Source: Mayamaea pseudoterrestris
Taxonomy: Eukaryota > Bacillariophyta > Bacillariophyceae > Sellaphorales > Sellaphoraceae
Direction of reading: 5' to 3'
DNA: 64,000 nt
Assembly: GCA_027923505.1 (NCBI GenBank)
Contig: BROI01000001.1
Span: 2,164,001-2,228,000 of the forward strand
The translations under genes were made by a program, and so were the position numbers. Each line of letters starts with the position of its first letter. Positions within the stretch are counted from its first letter, which is position 1. Below, one piece after another: positions 51,913-62,273 of this stretch. The notes below the pieces were generated by a model. That model searched no databases, had not been told where the DNA came from, and saw only the letters and a program-made list of their open reading frames with translations.

Positions 51913-52155
51913 TACAGCAGCAGTCTCTTACTCGTAGTGTACCAGTAAAAAATGAATTTCACGCAATGGGCGCTCACTCGTGGTCATGGTGCCCGCATTG
52001 GAGGGACTGATGATGTCGCACCGCAAATGAGTGAAAACTGGTGCGACATTCAAAGCTTGACGACCATCCGATGTGCACGATAGCAATCATTCCTCTCCCT
52101 TTTGTGATACATCCTTCCTGTCATTTAAAAAGGAGAACAATCCAAATAATTTGTC
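51913..52155. promoter_or_regulatory. Divergent promoter region MCM7 / DUF1823 gene
   Basis: A 243-bp gap between the two start codons must hold both promoters. It contains an inverted repeat with 9-bp arms, TGTCGCACC (52014-52022) and GGTGCGACA (52040-52048), spaced 17 bp. No obvious TATA box was seen. A role for the repeat is inferred only from its position. Confidence 0.55.
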
Positions 52156-52968
52156 ATGAGACACCGACTAATAGTTCTAGAGGTATTCATAATAGCTCTT
52201 AGCAGCCAGGCGTATGTCTTCGTGCATCAGAAGCAACGGACTTTTACAGGCTCGGTTGGTCCTCGCTTCGACGGTGGATCGACATTAGAGTCATCGACAG
52301 ACTCTGGCGACCTGCCTCCCGCATTGCCAGCACAGCCAGATACAAATGATATAAGACTGGAACCTTTTCTACCAGCTGCAGATTCTAACTACCGCAATGT
52401 TGGTCCTGTTGGTCATGGTGATTTCATAGTGTCACGAGAAGGAGAGCCTCGAGCGAATGAGCTCGTGAATGACAATATTCTTCGCATTGTACGAGGCAAC
52501 TGCACTGATTTGGAAGTCAATACTTTAGTCTGGAAGTGCTTGGGTTATAGATTCGCCAATGGCGCATGGAATTGTGAGAAAGTCTTCCCAAAGTGGCGCG
52601 ACAAGTATCCAGATCCACCAGACTTTATCGGCATGCAACGAGTCTACAGCAAGCAAGTGGATGAACCAAGTTTAAGGGCCAATCAACAACTCGTGCGTAG
52701 TATACCTGCCGAGCACAAGCAGCAGCTTAGACTACATTTGAAACCAATGGGATTCGATGGCTTTAAAATTGCCACGCTGACGCCAAACAAGACGCGACGA
52801 GCGCAATGCGCCAACTGGCTACTGTATTATCGGGAACATTTGTTTGGATACACGCTAGAGGACTTGATTGAACGACGAAACAGACGAGAGGATGAAAAAG
52901 CTAGTCGTCAAGTGCAGCAGCAATCGATAGACGAGGATTGGCGGCCACCGATTAAGGAAGTGTTCTAA
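52156..52968 (+). CDS. Plastid-targeted DUF1823 family protein
   Basis: 270 residues, one exon. Residues about 1-19 form a signal peptide (LIVLEVFIIALSSQA) that ends at A19|Y20, an aromatic +1 residue as in the ASAFAP-type motif for import into secondary plastids; a Ser/Thr-rich transit-like stretch follows. Residues about 105-230 match DUF1823, known mainly from cyanobacteria and plastid-bearing algae: NILRIVRGNCTDLEVNTLVW, GYRF, VFPKWRDKYPDPPDFIGMQR, LRANQQLVRSIP, LTPNKTRRAQCANWLLYYRE. The function of DUF1823 is not known to me. It is the only plus-strand gene in the right arm and shares a promoter region with MCM7. Confidence 0.88.
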   Translation: MRHRLIVLEVFIIALSSQAYVFVHQKQRTFTGSVGPRFDGGSTLESSTDSGDLPPALPAQPDTNDIRLEPFLPAADSNYRNVGPVGHGDFIVSREGEPRANELVNDNILRIVRGNCTDLEVNTLVWKCLGYRFANGAWNCEKVFPKWRDKYPDPPDFIGMQRVYSKQVDEPSLRANQQLVRSIPAEHKQQLRLHLKPMGFDGFKIATLTPNKTRRAQCANWLLYYREHLFGYTLEDLIERRNRREDEKASRQVQQQSIDEDWRPPIKEVF

Positions 52969-53262
52969 ATGGTGCAACGACGACACGTTACTAAATATCG
53001 CACTAACGAACATGTTGTGAAGGTATTCACTGCATTTTATGATAGACCATTTGCTAGGAATGTGTAAAAACTAATCCGTTCGGCAAGTTGCCGAGGCTCA
53101 TACGATATAATGTTTTTAAAAGAGGATTATACACCTTGCTTTTCGCTTCAGAGGTTGCTACTCCTTGAGACGACCCGTTCCGAGTCGAATTACTGATAGT
53201 TGGCAATGCTGCACTTACAGATACATTTGCCTCGTTTTGCTAGAGTAATCTGTAACAAAAGT
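52969..53262. other. Convergent intergenic gap
   Basis: 294 bp between two converging genes; it should hold both 3' ends. No terminator or RNA gene was recognised. Confidence 0.5.
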
Positions 53263-54084
53263 CTACGCCGCCCGCGACCCCATGCGCGTCTCGAGCGGCC
53301 GCTTTTGCATGTGCGAAAAGTCGAGTGTATGGGCAATCGTTTGCGTAGTATTCTTGGCAGCGCACGCACAATCCTCGTCGTCACTTGCTAAATCACCAGA
53401 GCACTCACTGCCGGCATCATCGTCGGCGAGGTCAAACTGGTTTGTGTATGATGGTTCGTGCGTCGATGGTCCGTTGAGCGAAAGACTTGAAACGAAGAGA
53501 GCCTTGCTAAGCTGCAGTAACGTTGGCGGAGGAGGCCGTTGAGGGGAAGGGGAATCTGACGAAGCAGACGTTTTGTGTGTGATTGCTGCTTGGATCGGCT
53601 GCTTAGGGATCGGTTTTGGCTCTGGTTGCTGCAACGGCGGCCTCTTGGGTCTAAATACAGACTTGCGTCCCAAATTGACCAGTGAATCGCGGCAGAAGCT
53701 CTCTACATCATCATCATCCCTGCTACTGTCGCTCTCGTCGTCCGTCGCGGCCGTGGAACGAGCTGCTGGTGTTCGATGACGCCGAGGCGGATGTGGTTGA
53801 TCCTTTGCTGCCAAGGAATTCTTGCCAAAGCTTTCCATGTCACTCTCGTCGTCGTCACTGTTATGCATCGCCAAGGCAGAATCTTTGCAATAGCTGGATA
53901 GTGCACCGTTTGTCGGCGATTCTGTCGAGAGAGCTGTGGATGGCGCAGGATTGCGAGGGCAAGATGGACGCTGGCCAGCGACAGAATCCTTGCAAAAGCT
54001 GTCGTCGTCAAAGTCGCCCCAACTGCTGCTGCTGCTTTCGGAAGAGCTGGAAGAGTCGTGTCGTTCGTAAAGGTTCAAGTTCAT
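53263..54084 (-). CDS. Ser/Asp-rich protein with repeated FCKDS-like motifs
   Basis: 273 residues, one exon, no domain that I recognise. The protein is mostly disordered, rich in Ser, Asp and Pro. A short motif returns four times in the N-terminal half, each next to an acidic stretch: FCKDS (30-34), YCKDS (65-69), FGKNS (86-90), FCRDS (130-134), mostly followed by a small or hydrophobic residue. Such a pattern may be a repeated docking or phosphorylation site (inference). A Pro-rich centre (about 145-195) and a second acidic patch (about 225-245) follow. Codon choice and the regular motif support a real gene; no homologue can be named. Confidence 0.65.
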   Translation of the reverse strand: MNLNLYERHDSSSSSESSSSSWGDFDDDSFCKDSVAGQRPSCPRNPAPSTALSTESPTNGALSSYCKDSALAMHNSDDDESDMESFGKNSLAAKDQPHPPRRHRTPAARSTAATDDESDSSRDDDDVESFCRDSLVNLGRKSVFRPKRPPLQQPEPKPIPKQPIQAAITHKTSASSDSPSPQRPPPPTLLQLSKALFVSSLSLNGPSTHEPSYTNQFDLADDDAGSECSGDLASDDEDCACAAKNTTQTIAHTLDFSHMQKRPLETRMGSRAA

Positions 54085-55204
54085 GGTGCTTGGTCGTTCA
54101 GTCTTGATTCAGCAGCTATCCTCTTGCTTACGAGTACTGGTGATTGTATAATGCATTGAAGCGAACAGCAGTTGGATGCTGGATCATCGGAAGCGTTTGT
54201 TGCAAGTAACCAATGGGAATAAACGACGACTAACCGGCATGCCAGCCCACGATTGCCACCAAGAAGGTCAACAGTAAGGAAGGAGCCCACTGTGATGGCT
54301 TAATTCAAATTATGGTCACTGACTCATTTCTACGACTTGGCAATTCAAGAGGCACGACCAGGGCAATAGCCATAATATCAACCCATCGGCGGTTTCCCCA
54401 TTGGAAACTACTCGCGAAAGAGGAAACATGGCGCCACGCCATCACGTTAACCAAAAGGGAGTACTTGATTATATATCTCAATCGACGTATAGTCTGTTGC
54501 TGTTTTATGGGCAGAATTGCTGCAGAAGAGCCGAGCCAAGGCAGCAGCAGCAGCAGCGGCACGATCGAATACACGTTTTCAGCCAAGGAGTCGTGCGTTC
54601 ACCAAATATGTGACGTCAATAGTGTAAATTCAAACTGCATCTTGTTTCACAGTGAGCGTTAAAGTACTTTTTACTTCAAAATCCGCACCCATGACGGAAT
54701 ATATTTATCTCCTCATATTTACTCTCTCTTCGCGTGTACAGTATTTCACATCATCGCTCGCCGATTGTGCCACTAGTACGATTACGATGAAAGCGGATCT
54801 CAACTTTTGATATCCATACCGGTTGCGTCAAAGTACAATATGTATTGAACTCACTTGGCCGATTGTGCCAGAGTACGCCCACAAATGAAACGCAATGTCG
54901 ATTTTATCGCCTCGGGTCTCGGTATCACACGGCATTTTCGCGAAATATAGAGCTTTTAGAGATCCAGAAATGCATATCATCGCTCGAATGCACAATTATT
55001 CCAGGCAAGCGCAAGTTCAAAGGTACGAATTGGTGTGCAAGAAGGAGTACAAAATAAGATACGAATCGCCTCGTCAATGTCTTTTCAGTGTATCACATTT
55101 ATAAAAGCGTTGCATGATTTTCTGTTTGAGTCATTGAACGAACGAAATCACCAACAAATGGTTCAAACACAACAATGTAAGCTTTAAATCTATAAAGTCT
55201 TTCA
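54085..55204. other. Intergenic region, about 1.1 kb
   Basis: It holds the upstream region of the Ser-rich gene and the 3' flank of the armadillo gene. Overlapping open frames on both strands (54.3-54.7 kb) show no family features. The phrase CCGATTGTGCCA occurs twice (near 54.76 and 54.86 kb), each followed within a few bases by an AGTAC, a short direct repeat. Nothing else was seen. Confidence 0.4.
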
Positions 55205-58200
55205 CTATGCCTCTTCTTCTGTCCAATCATTAGAGGAAGACATGTGCACATGGTCCGTCGGAACTTCGTACGACTCCGCCGCCGGTCCTAGCAGCTGCAC
55301 TAATGCATGTGCAGCTTCATTCTTCACGTCGTCGTCTCGCCAAAACTTCTCAAGCGCCGTAGCCATTGCAACAAACCCGCCGGCATGAGCCAGTGCTGTC
55401 AGTCGCTCGCCATCGTCCAGACACAAATTTGCGAGCGTGCCGCAAGCATTTCTTTGCACTTGTGCATCATCGGCGTGACGCGTCATGCATGCAACCTGAA
55501 CCGGTTAAATGAAGAGGCAATTAGGATGAAAGGTTTAACGCAGATAGGTACACTAGTTCACTGCTACTGATCAACGTTCACTCACCAAACCACCATGGTT
55601 CAACGAACCGCAATCGGCATTGCCACAACTAAGATTCCACAGGGCCGCCCACGCTGCTTCCTGTACACGCGTATCTCCAAAATGGGTCATCATGGCACCC
55701 TGAATGGCCTCTAAACCACCGACTTCACCAATCGCCAACTCATTGTCGGAATCCAGAGCTAACTTTTCTAAAGCCTTACAAGCGGCGACCTGAATACCAG
55801 CATGCATTGTGTGTTGCTCCATGCAGTTGACAATTGCTAGCAATCCTCCGGTTCGAGCAATCAATGCGACCTTTTCTGGATCACTGGCAACGTCAGCGAG
55901 ATACAACAAGGCGCTCTCAACTTGGGCAGAGTCATGACTCCACAAGTCTTTCCGAATCAATCGCGTCATTACGCGCGTCGCTGATTCTTTTCGATGTTGC
56001 GGAGGCAAGATGAAGCTCTCGCGCACGCCAGCAAAAGCTGGCAAATGTGGTCGCATCTGAAGTCCATTATATGCGGACGAAGAGCTACTGAGTTGACTTG
56101 ATCCTGGCGATGGTCCCTGACTTGGGTGAGGCGACGCTGTTCTCGAAGGTACGGGGGTTGTTATTGACGATGATGAGCGCGGTGGTCGAAAAACATGCGC
56201 CACTTCGTGTGACGCACGCACAGATAATCGTCGCTTCGGCGCTGCCAAAGACGAGTTTCCTGTTTGTGATAAAATCGAGATTTCGTCCACCGGCCCTGAA
56301 CCTGACGACAATTGCGATGCAGGTGTGATCAATATAGAAGAATCATTCAGTCTGTCTTGACAGTTAGAGCCAGGCGAGTCGTTGCAAAAAAGAGGCTGAT
56401 CGCGTCTATTCTGGGGTAACGATCGACTGTCGCCATCATCATTGTCTGCAAACTCAAACGAGTCCATTGGTAAATTACGCTCTACCTGCGGCGTTTGCAT
56501 TCCCGAACTGTCAAGTGTCGAAGCCATAGTCCCTAGGTCTGGCAATCTTGGAGGCACCTCTTGCTCGCATGGCGAGTTTTGCAGGGATACGTCGGACGTA
56601 TTGTTCTTTCTTAAGAGAGTCATATTAACTTTCGGCGGGCTTCCTTCCTTCTGCGTAAGTTTTTTCTTCAATTTTCCAAAGAAGCCCTTACGTTTCCTTC
56701 CTGGCGTCGTCGCTGGCGACGAAGTAACACTTGCACTATCGTCATGCAAACAAACTCCCCCAGCATCAATTGGATCCAAAACACCCGAGTCGTCCGAAAT
56801 ACAACTGGAAAGGACGTGCACTGCCTCGAGTGAGAGTTCGCCATGAGCCATATCACTCGTCGACGTCTCGCCTTGAGAGTCCGACCCATGCACATTTTCG
56901 AGTAACTGCCCCATCCGAGCCTCCAACACTACATCCGACGCTTTATCTATGTCAACATCAGCGTTAGTTTCTTTGGGAATGCTGTCAACGCTCGGCTTCC
57001 ATTCCTTTTCAAGCAGGTTGTCCGGCAATTGGGCGCCTTTAATTCCACGCGGTGGTGTACAATCTCCTTCGCTTACTTCGGCAAGCTCATTCGTACTTTC
57101 TAAAAGTGCTGCGTCTTGCGACAAAGGACTCGAACTAATCGACGACGGCGGCATTAATGCCTGAGTCGCAGGCGATTCAGCCTGCATAACAATTTCAATG
57201 GCGCTTTGATCCGCCCCACTACCAGTAGAAGCCAATTGGCATTCGTAAGTCGCTTGCTCTGCACCATCGCGTTCAAGTACTTCGTCATCGACAGAGAGTG
57301 AAGAAAGGAGTGCATGAGGTTCAGTCTCCTCGAGGTCTTCGTCATTTTCTTTCGCGACTAATTCATCGTCGACAAATAACTCATGGATCGTCCCTTGAGA
57401 TTCAGCTATCTCTGTAACTGCCAAGTCTACATGCAACTCGTCCACTAGTCTTGCCGCTTTGTCAGTTTCCATCGCAAAAGACTCGCCTTCCGACAGTAAA
57501 GATTCTTCAAGAGGCTGTTCCGGTGCACTAACACCGATGAATCGCTCATCTTGTTCGACAGATTGATCTCCCATTCGTTCCGGAGTGGTTGGAACGGAAA
57601 GCTCCTCCTTGGCACTGACGAATCCACCCAAACTGCTGCTGCCGTCCGAGTACTCCTCCCGATCCGGTTCTACTACTGAATTGCTGCCGTCCTGCTGATC
57701 GCATGAAAGCTGGTCAAGTGCTTCAATCGACAGCTTTTGTGGTGATCGTACATTGGACTTGATGGGAGTATTCGCCTCGGCGACTCCGTCTCGTTGCATC
57801 AAAAGTATGTGTTCAATTTCCTGTTGCGCACTTTGTTGCGATTCAGCCTCCAATCGCGCAAGCAACGCATGAGCGTCATGCGAGTCGTCCTTCTTTTCTT
57901 CTACATTCTCATGCGAGTGAATGGAACTGGAATTGGCCAATGAGTCATGGTGTTGGGGAGCTTGTCCGTCTTGCGGTGGCAATAATGGCGTTGAATGCGT
58001 TTCTCCTTCACTTTGACACTCTTTTGCAGGCGATTCCTTTTCCTCCACTTCCTCCAATGATGATTGACTGGCGCTACAGGAACTGCTGCTGCTACTGGTC
58101 GCCGGAGTTTCTTCCTTGTCCTCGTCGGGAGAGGATGAAACGGTTTCAATTATTTTTTCTTCCAACCGAAAGGTTATTGAGAGTCGCTTCGTCAGCTCGT

Positions 58201-58615
58201 CCATTACTTGGTCACGAGGAGCAACTGTCTCATCCGCATAGACTTGAAGGGTTTCCTCCAAGTTTACATCTTCGACAGGATGAATTGACTCGTCGCTTCC
58301 ATCAGTCGTACTATCGGTATCCTCATTGGCTGCTGCTGCTGATTGCTGCTGTTGCGGCTTATGCGAGTCTTCGTCAATGGGAACTAGTAGCTTGGAAAAT
58401 ACGACCATTGTTTGGCGCTTCTTTTGTGGAGAAGTTTTCCAATAGTTGCAAACGGTAGTAGACTTTAGCAAACTCTCCTCCAAGGCTTCCGTCAAGGGCA
58501 AGAGGCAGCAGCATGTGCTTGCCATCGCGCGTTTTCGCTCGGCGTCTAACCCTATGTCGCACTTGGCGCGCCTCGACTGTGAGTAACGCAGATGCTCGGC
58601 TGACGTTGGGAACAC
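55205..58615 (-). CDS. Armadillo-repeat protein with long acidic N-terminus
   Basis: Two exons, 58615-55586 and 55495-55205, with a 90-nt intron (GTGAGT...TTCAG) in phase 0 that joins GGL to VACMTRHADDAQ; 1106 residues. If the second ATG (residue 31, MASTCCCLL) is used, it is 30 shorter. Residues to about 640 are acidic, Ser-rich and probably disordered. Next comes a basic Lys-rich patch RKRKGFFGKLKKKLTQKEG, then a Ser/Pro-rich linker. From about 881 to 1090 there are four to five armadillo repeats (ESALLYLADVASDPEKVALI, GIQVAACKALEKLALD, RVQEAAWAALWNLSCGN, QVQRNACGTLANLCLDD, DVKNEAAHALVQLL). Armadillo repeats bind other proteins; the partner is unknown. The intron lies between two repeats. 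Confidence 0.85.
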
Positions 58616-59034
58616 AATTTTCAGTTAGCGATTCAACGCATGAGGCGCGTGCCGGAGCTGGCGGGCGCGGCATAGAGGCGCGAGACCGGTACCGGTAGTA
58701 GATGAGTGTGACGGAGCCCGAGCCAAGTCCCTTGGCCCGAGCTATCAACTTCAGTACAGTAGCAGGATAACTCAGCTACGAGTATGATCGTGCCAGTCTA
58801 GTACGCGTACAAATCTCTGTAGCTCATTTACAGTCTTGTTGATGTTACATTGTCTTTTAAATTTGCTGCTAATAATCATGGTGGACATTTGCCGAAGATC
58901 CGCACGCTCGCCTTCCCGAGCAGCAAGAATCGTTGGCTTGCATATTCAAACCCGTACGCAACTCGCATCGATGTGACGATATGTAACAGCAGCTGGCCAT
59001 GTCGTTGGCGAGTGTATATCAGTTCAAGTTCGTC
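58616..59034. other. Intergenic region upstream of the armadillo gene
   Basis: About 420 bp between two minus-strand genes. It should hold the promoter of the armadillo gene and the 3' end of the methyltransferase-like gene. No motif stood out. Confidence 0.4.
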
Positions 59035-59877
59035 TCAGCCACTTGCAGCCGACAGCCGCTGGTGAAGATTCCTGGACTTGACGATGACCAAACGAGGCTC
59101 CCATAAATCAAACACTACTTGCAAACACTGGAGAACGGCTTCCAACTCGCGCGTGCCATTGATGTCAATTGCGAGTACATCCACAGCTACACCAGCTAGC
59201 TTTTCAGGCAGCTTAGTTGAATCTTCCAAAATGTCCCAGAGCAAAAGGTTCAAATGGGGATGATTCTTTCGTGCAGTAGCAACACTAGTCTCGGATTTAT
59301 CAACACCAAATACGCATTTCGTTGACTTTTGGTAGACGCGATTCACATTGTCGCCAAAAGCACTGCCAATCTCTACAAACACGTCGTCGGGCAGCGTATT
59401 TACGACGCACGCTCGGCGGTAGATTGGAGTTTCAGGGTAAACCAACACTAGTTGTCGCTGATTTTTGTCAAGAATTCGGACAATATTGCTCCTGCAGATG
59501 GTATATGTACTCCCCAATGGATATTGGACGCGAATGCGAGAATTTGATGCAGCAAGTGCATCGTCGTCGGTGACGCGAGCTCGAAGGAACAGCTCAAGAC
59601 GTTGTGCAGGAACATGTTCTTTCTGGTCAACTTCTTCCTGCAATTCTTCTAGTGGATTGTTGCGCATGGCATCATTATTGTCCGATGCCGACGTCCGTTT
59701 CATCTCACCGCCAGACTCATTCTTTGAATTGCGACGTCGTCCTTTGCTTCTCAGAACCCATACGAGCTCGTCTTTCCGAAGAGGATTGTTCAAAGATTGC
59801 TTTTCCAATTCATCATGACGAAGATAGCTATAGAAATTACCACTACATGGCTGAGGTAGCTCTTTCTCGATGGCCAT
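59035..59877 (-). CDS. SAM-dependent methyltransferase-like protein
   Basis: 280 residues, one exon. The N-terminal half has a basic patch (RSKGRRRNSKN, 43-53). The C-terminal half is a Rossmann-type fold: motif I VFVEIGSAFGDN (166-177), an acidic residue at the end of strand 2 in GVDKSETSVATA (191-202), LLLWDILED, then VDVLAIDINGTRELEAVLQC and a final strand LVIVKSR. This is the layout of class I methyltransferases that bind S-adenosylmethionine. IDINGTRE suggests a group I associate with plants and algae (uncertain). The substrate is unknown. There is no clear plastid signal peptide. Confidence 0.75.
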   Translation of the reverse strand: MAIEKELPQPCSGNFYSYLRHDELEKQSLNNPLRKDELVWVLRSKGRRRNSKNESGGEMKRTSASDNNDAMRNNPLEELQEEVDQKEHVPAQRLELFLRARVTDDDALAASNSRIRVQYPLGSTYTICRSNIVRILDKNQRQLVLVYPETPIYRRACVVNTLPDDVFVEIGSAFGDNVNRVYQKSTKCVFGVDKSETSVATARKNHPHLNLLLWDILEDSTKLPEKLAGVAVDVLAIDINGTRELEAVLQCLQVVFDLWEPRLVIVKSRNLHQRLSAASG

Positions 59878-60477
59878 GGTCGATCAGATTTTGACGTCGA
59901 TTTGCAGTGGAACGGGATTGAGTACCGTATCATGTGTCGTACCGTCATCTTGAAAAATCGCGGCATGAGCTTTTCACTATGGCAGTTTTAGCCAACGGCA
60001 GCTTATTCATTGGTCACTTGTATGTAAATGAGTAGGTTCTTGCTTTGAAATGGTTGCCGATGTCTGGTGTGGGTCCCGTAGAGAGCTTTGAATGTCCACG
60101 TAGCCAAGTAGGCTGACTACTGCGCGCGCAAGCCGGTCATTTCGGACCTCCACCAAGGATCCACTTGGGGCGCATCCTGTTGGCGGGACCATCAATGCAA
60201 ATCCAAAACTAATACTCTGACTACACTAATATTGATATGGTGGTTGTAGCCATCTATATATTGTCTTGATACGACATATACAAGTGATGGTACGGCTCGC
60301 CCCAGTTGACCGTGCCAAGACTTTTCAAGATGACGGTAGGCGACACTACATTCATCATCATCTTCTCTTCTTGGGTTAGGTGCTCGTTTTAGTTATTACC
60401 AGCGAGTGATTACCACTAAATCTAACTAAAGAGTATGTTTTGTGACGACTTGCATATCAACATGACCGCTGGTGGTA
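59878..60477. other. Intergenic region, 600 bp
   Basis: It lies between the start of the methyltransferase-like gene and the stop of the plastid membrane protein gene. I see no supported gene, tRNA or repeat. Confidence 0.4.
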
Positions 60478-61174
60478 TTATAAGTTTCTCGTAAGAAAAG
60501 ACCAATAATACTCGTCCGTCGCGAGACAGTAGACAGCTCGACCAGCATAAGCTGCCACAATCGTCGACCAGACCAGCGTCAGCGCCAAGTTTTTGTTGTC
60601 AATGTCAGTGTAGTTTCGTTTAAAACCAGTCCGTTTGCTCTCCAGACGCTCAAACGCCCAATCTGGCAAAGTGAGTGGCAAGACGCGACTGGCGATTGTT
60701 AGCGTTTTAGCAAGTGTCACTGCATGCGAATGCATTGTGTCGTACCTTGCGCATTTTCCAGATAAGCGTCCATGTTACCTTGTGCTTCAATGCGGTCGCA
60801 TTTGTCCAAAGCCATGACTAAAAGATGTAGAAAAATGAGCAAGTACGCGCAACGTGAGTTATGGCTCCGACGGCGTTGAGCATTGAAATGGCCAAGATTG
60901 ACTCACATTTTAGCACTGCTTGCTCATAATCTTCTGGTTGAAAGAGTCTATGAAAGAAAGGCTTTGGTCCACGCAACAGCAATGTCTTGCCAATTCCGTA
61001 GCCGGCTTCAGGTCGATCGGCAGCAGTGCTCGGTGACCACTTTGCCAACTTTTTGTCGTACTTTGGAACCATCAGCAGTGCAGACTTTCCCTTGTTAACC
61101 ACATGGCTTACTTGAAAGCCGTGAGACATGCACACGCTAAGAGCGATGCATACAAAAAGGAAGGGAAGAGCCAT
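60478..61174 (-). CDS. Small plastid-targeted membrane protein, unknown function
   Basis: Three exons: 61174-60907, 60817-60746 and 60662-60478 (introns 89 and 83 nt), 174 residues. The start chosen is the internal ATG (MALPFLF) because it opens a signal peptide MALPFLFVCIALSVCMSHG|FQVS with Phe at the cleavage point, as in heterokont plastid precursors. The second intron must end at TTTGCCAG (60663): this gives LENAQDWAFERLES in frame, while the earlier AG shifts the frame. One hydrophobic helix is predicted near residues 139-161 (LALTLVWSTIVAAYAGRAVYC), with conserved-looking KPFFHRLFQPEDYEQAVLK before it. It is probably a thylakoid or plastid envelope protein (inference); I cannot name the family. 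Confidence 0.8.
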
Positions 61175-61413
61175 GGTGAACGGCGTGTGTGACGGATGAA
61201 AATTGGAAGCGCAGAAAATGCTGACGAAGCGAGCGTGTCGTGGTGCGACAGCTTCGATCACTACCTACGGTGTGAAAAAATAGGTTCAATTCAACCGACT
61301 ACAAGTACTACAATCAAACTCGAATGAAAGAAGTGATTAACGGTATGTAATTTATCGAGAGGTCTCGCTTGCTGGCTTGTCACAAGGCGCACAGTATGAC
61401 TTTGGTTCAAACC

Positions 61414-61944
61414 TCAAAAGACACCGGACGATTGCTGCCAGCGCGACAACATATTTCGGTGTGCTGGAATGGTTTCATCGTTTCCTGCCTTCCTAGTCAC
61501 TGGTTCCTTTGATTCATCCTTTTCTGGTTCCTTCCTTGATACATCATCTTCATCCAAAGAGGCAAACGAGTTTGCAAGTCCAATATTTCCCCCATCGACG
61601 CCCGGCCGTTTACTCGACTGAGTCGGCGAACCAGTAAGTGCATCCGCCATGTCCAGCATGCTAAAGTCACTGCTCGCCTCGTACAATTCCGAAGATGAAG
61701 GTGTTCTTCCGTAGGGGTCCGCTTCGACTGGTTTTTGAAATAGCAAAGACGACCGAAGCTTGGAGGCTGCGTTGGAAACCGTCTCAGGCACGGACGGCAT
61801 CAGATCTAAACGAGAAAAGCGTTTCTGTCTCCTTACATGCTTGGCTGAAGGTGGGGTGATTGTCGTTGAATCGTCTCTAGTCTTCATTGTCAACACTTTG
61901 CTTAACAAGTGACGCTCTTGCGATGTGAGTGGCGGCGCGCCCAC
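61414..61944 (-). CDS. Small basic/acidic protein of unknown function
   Basis: The open frame gives up to 176 residues but has no ATG at its 5' end: 61944 is GTG and no in-frame ATG lies upstream before a stop. Either translation starts at the internal ATG near 61887 (MKTRDDSTT, 157 residues), or a short upstream exon is missed; a possible acceptor (ACGAAACAG) lies just upstream. The protein has a basic patch (KHVRRQKRFSRLD), a Ser-rich centre (SSSELYEASSDFSMLDMADA) and a charged C-terminal half with many Lys/Glu/Asp. No domain recognised. Confidence 0.55.
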   Translation of the reverse strand: MGAPPLTSQERHLLSKVLTMKTRDDSTTITPPSAKHVRRQKRFSRLDLMPSVPETVSNAASKLRSSLLFQKPVEADPYGRTPSSSELYEASSDFSMLDMADALTGSPTQSSKRPGVDGGNIGLANSFASLDEDDVSRKEPEKDESKEPVTRKAGNDETIPAHRNMLSRWQQSSGVF

Positions 61945-62273
61945 GCTCGCGCGTTTGAAGCCTTCCGTGCCAACAGCTGTTTCGTGTCCAGGTCATTATG
62001 ACTCATGGCAAATGACTCCTATTCATATGGGGAAACTATACCGATACTCCAAGGCTTTCGTATCGTTTACCTAGCGGATGGACTTGCACAACGTAGTTCA
62101 AAGTATACATTCTCAAACTAACTGTAAGGTTAATTGAACTACCTTAGCTGGAGAGCAATCACATATAAATTTGAGCAATCAGCCAAAAGCCGAATTCAAA
62201 CGAGTATGATCATAATGCCACACTAGTTACTGCATGCAATCTTCTGCGCCACCAAGTCAAGCAATAATGTTGC
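61945..62273. other. Intergenic region
   Basis: About 330 bp with the 5' flank of the unknown gene and the 3' flank of the Rab gene. No further feature was seen. Confidence 0.4.

Noticed and set aside
51940-51990. E2F-like site in the MCM7 promoter (TTTCACGC)
   Set aside because: It differs from the TTTSSCGC consensus at one central position; too weak to claim.
54305-54662. Open frames on both strands with a hydrophobic start
   Set aside because: The two strands overlap fully, neither has a domain, and the glutamine/serine run comes from a CAG-type microsatellite.
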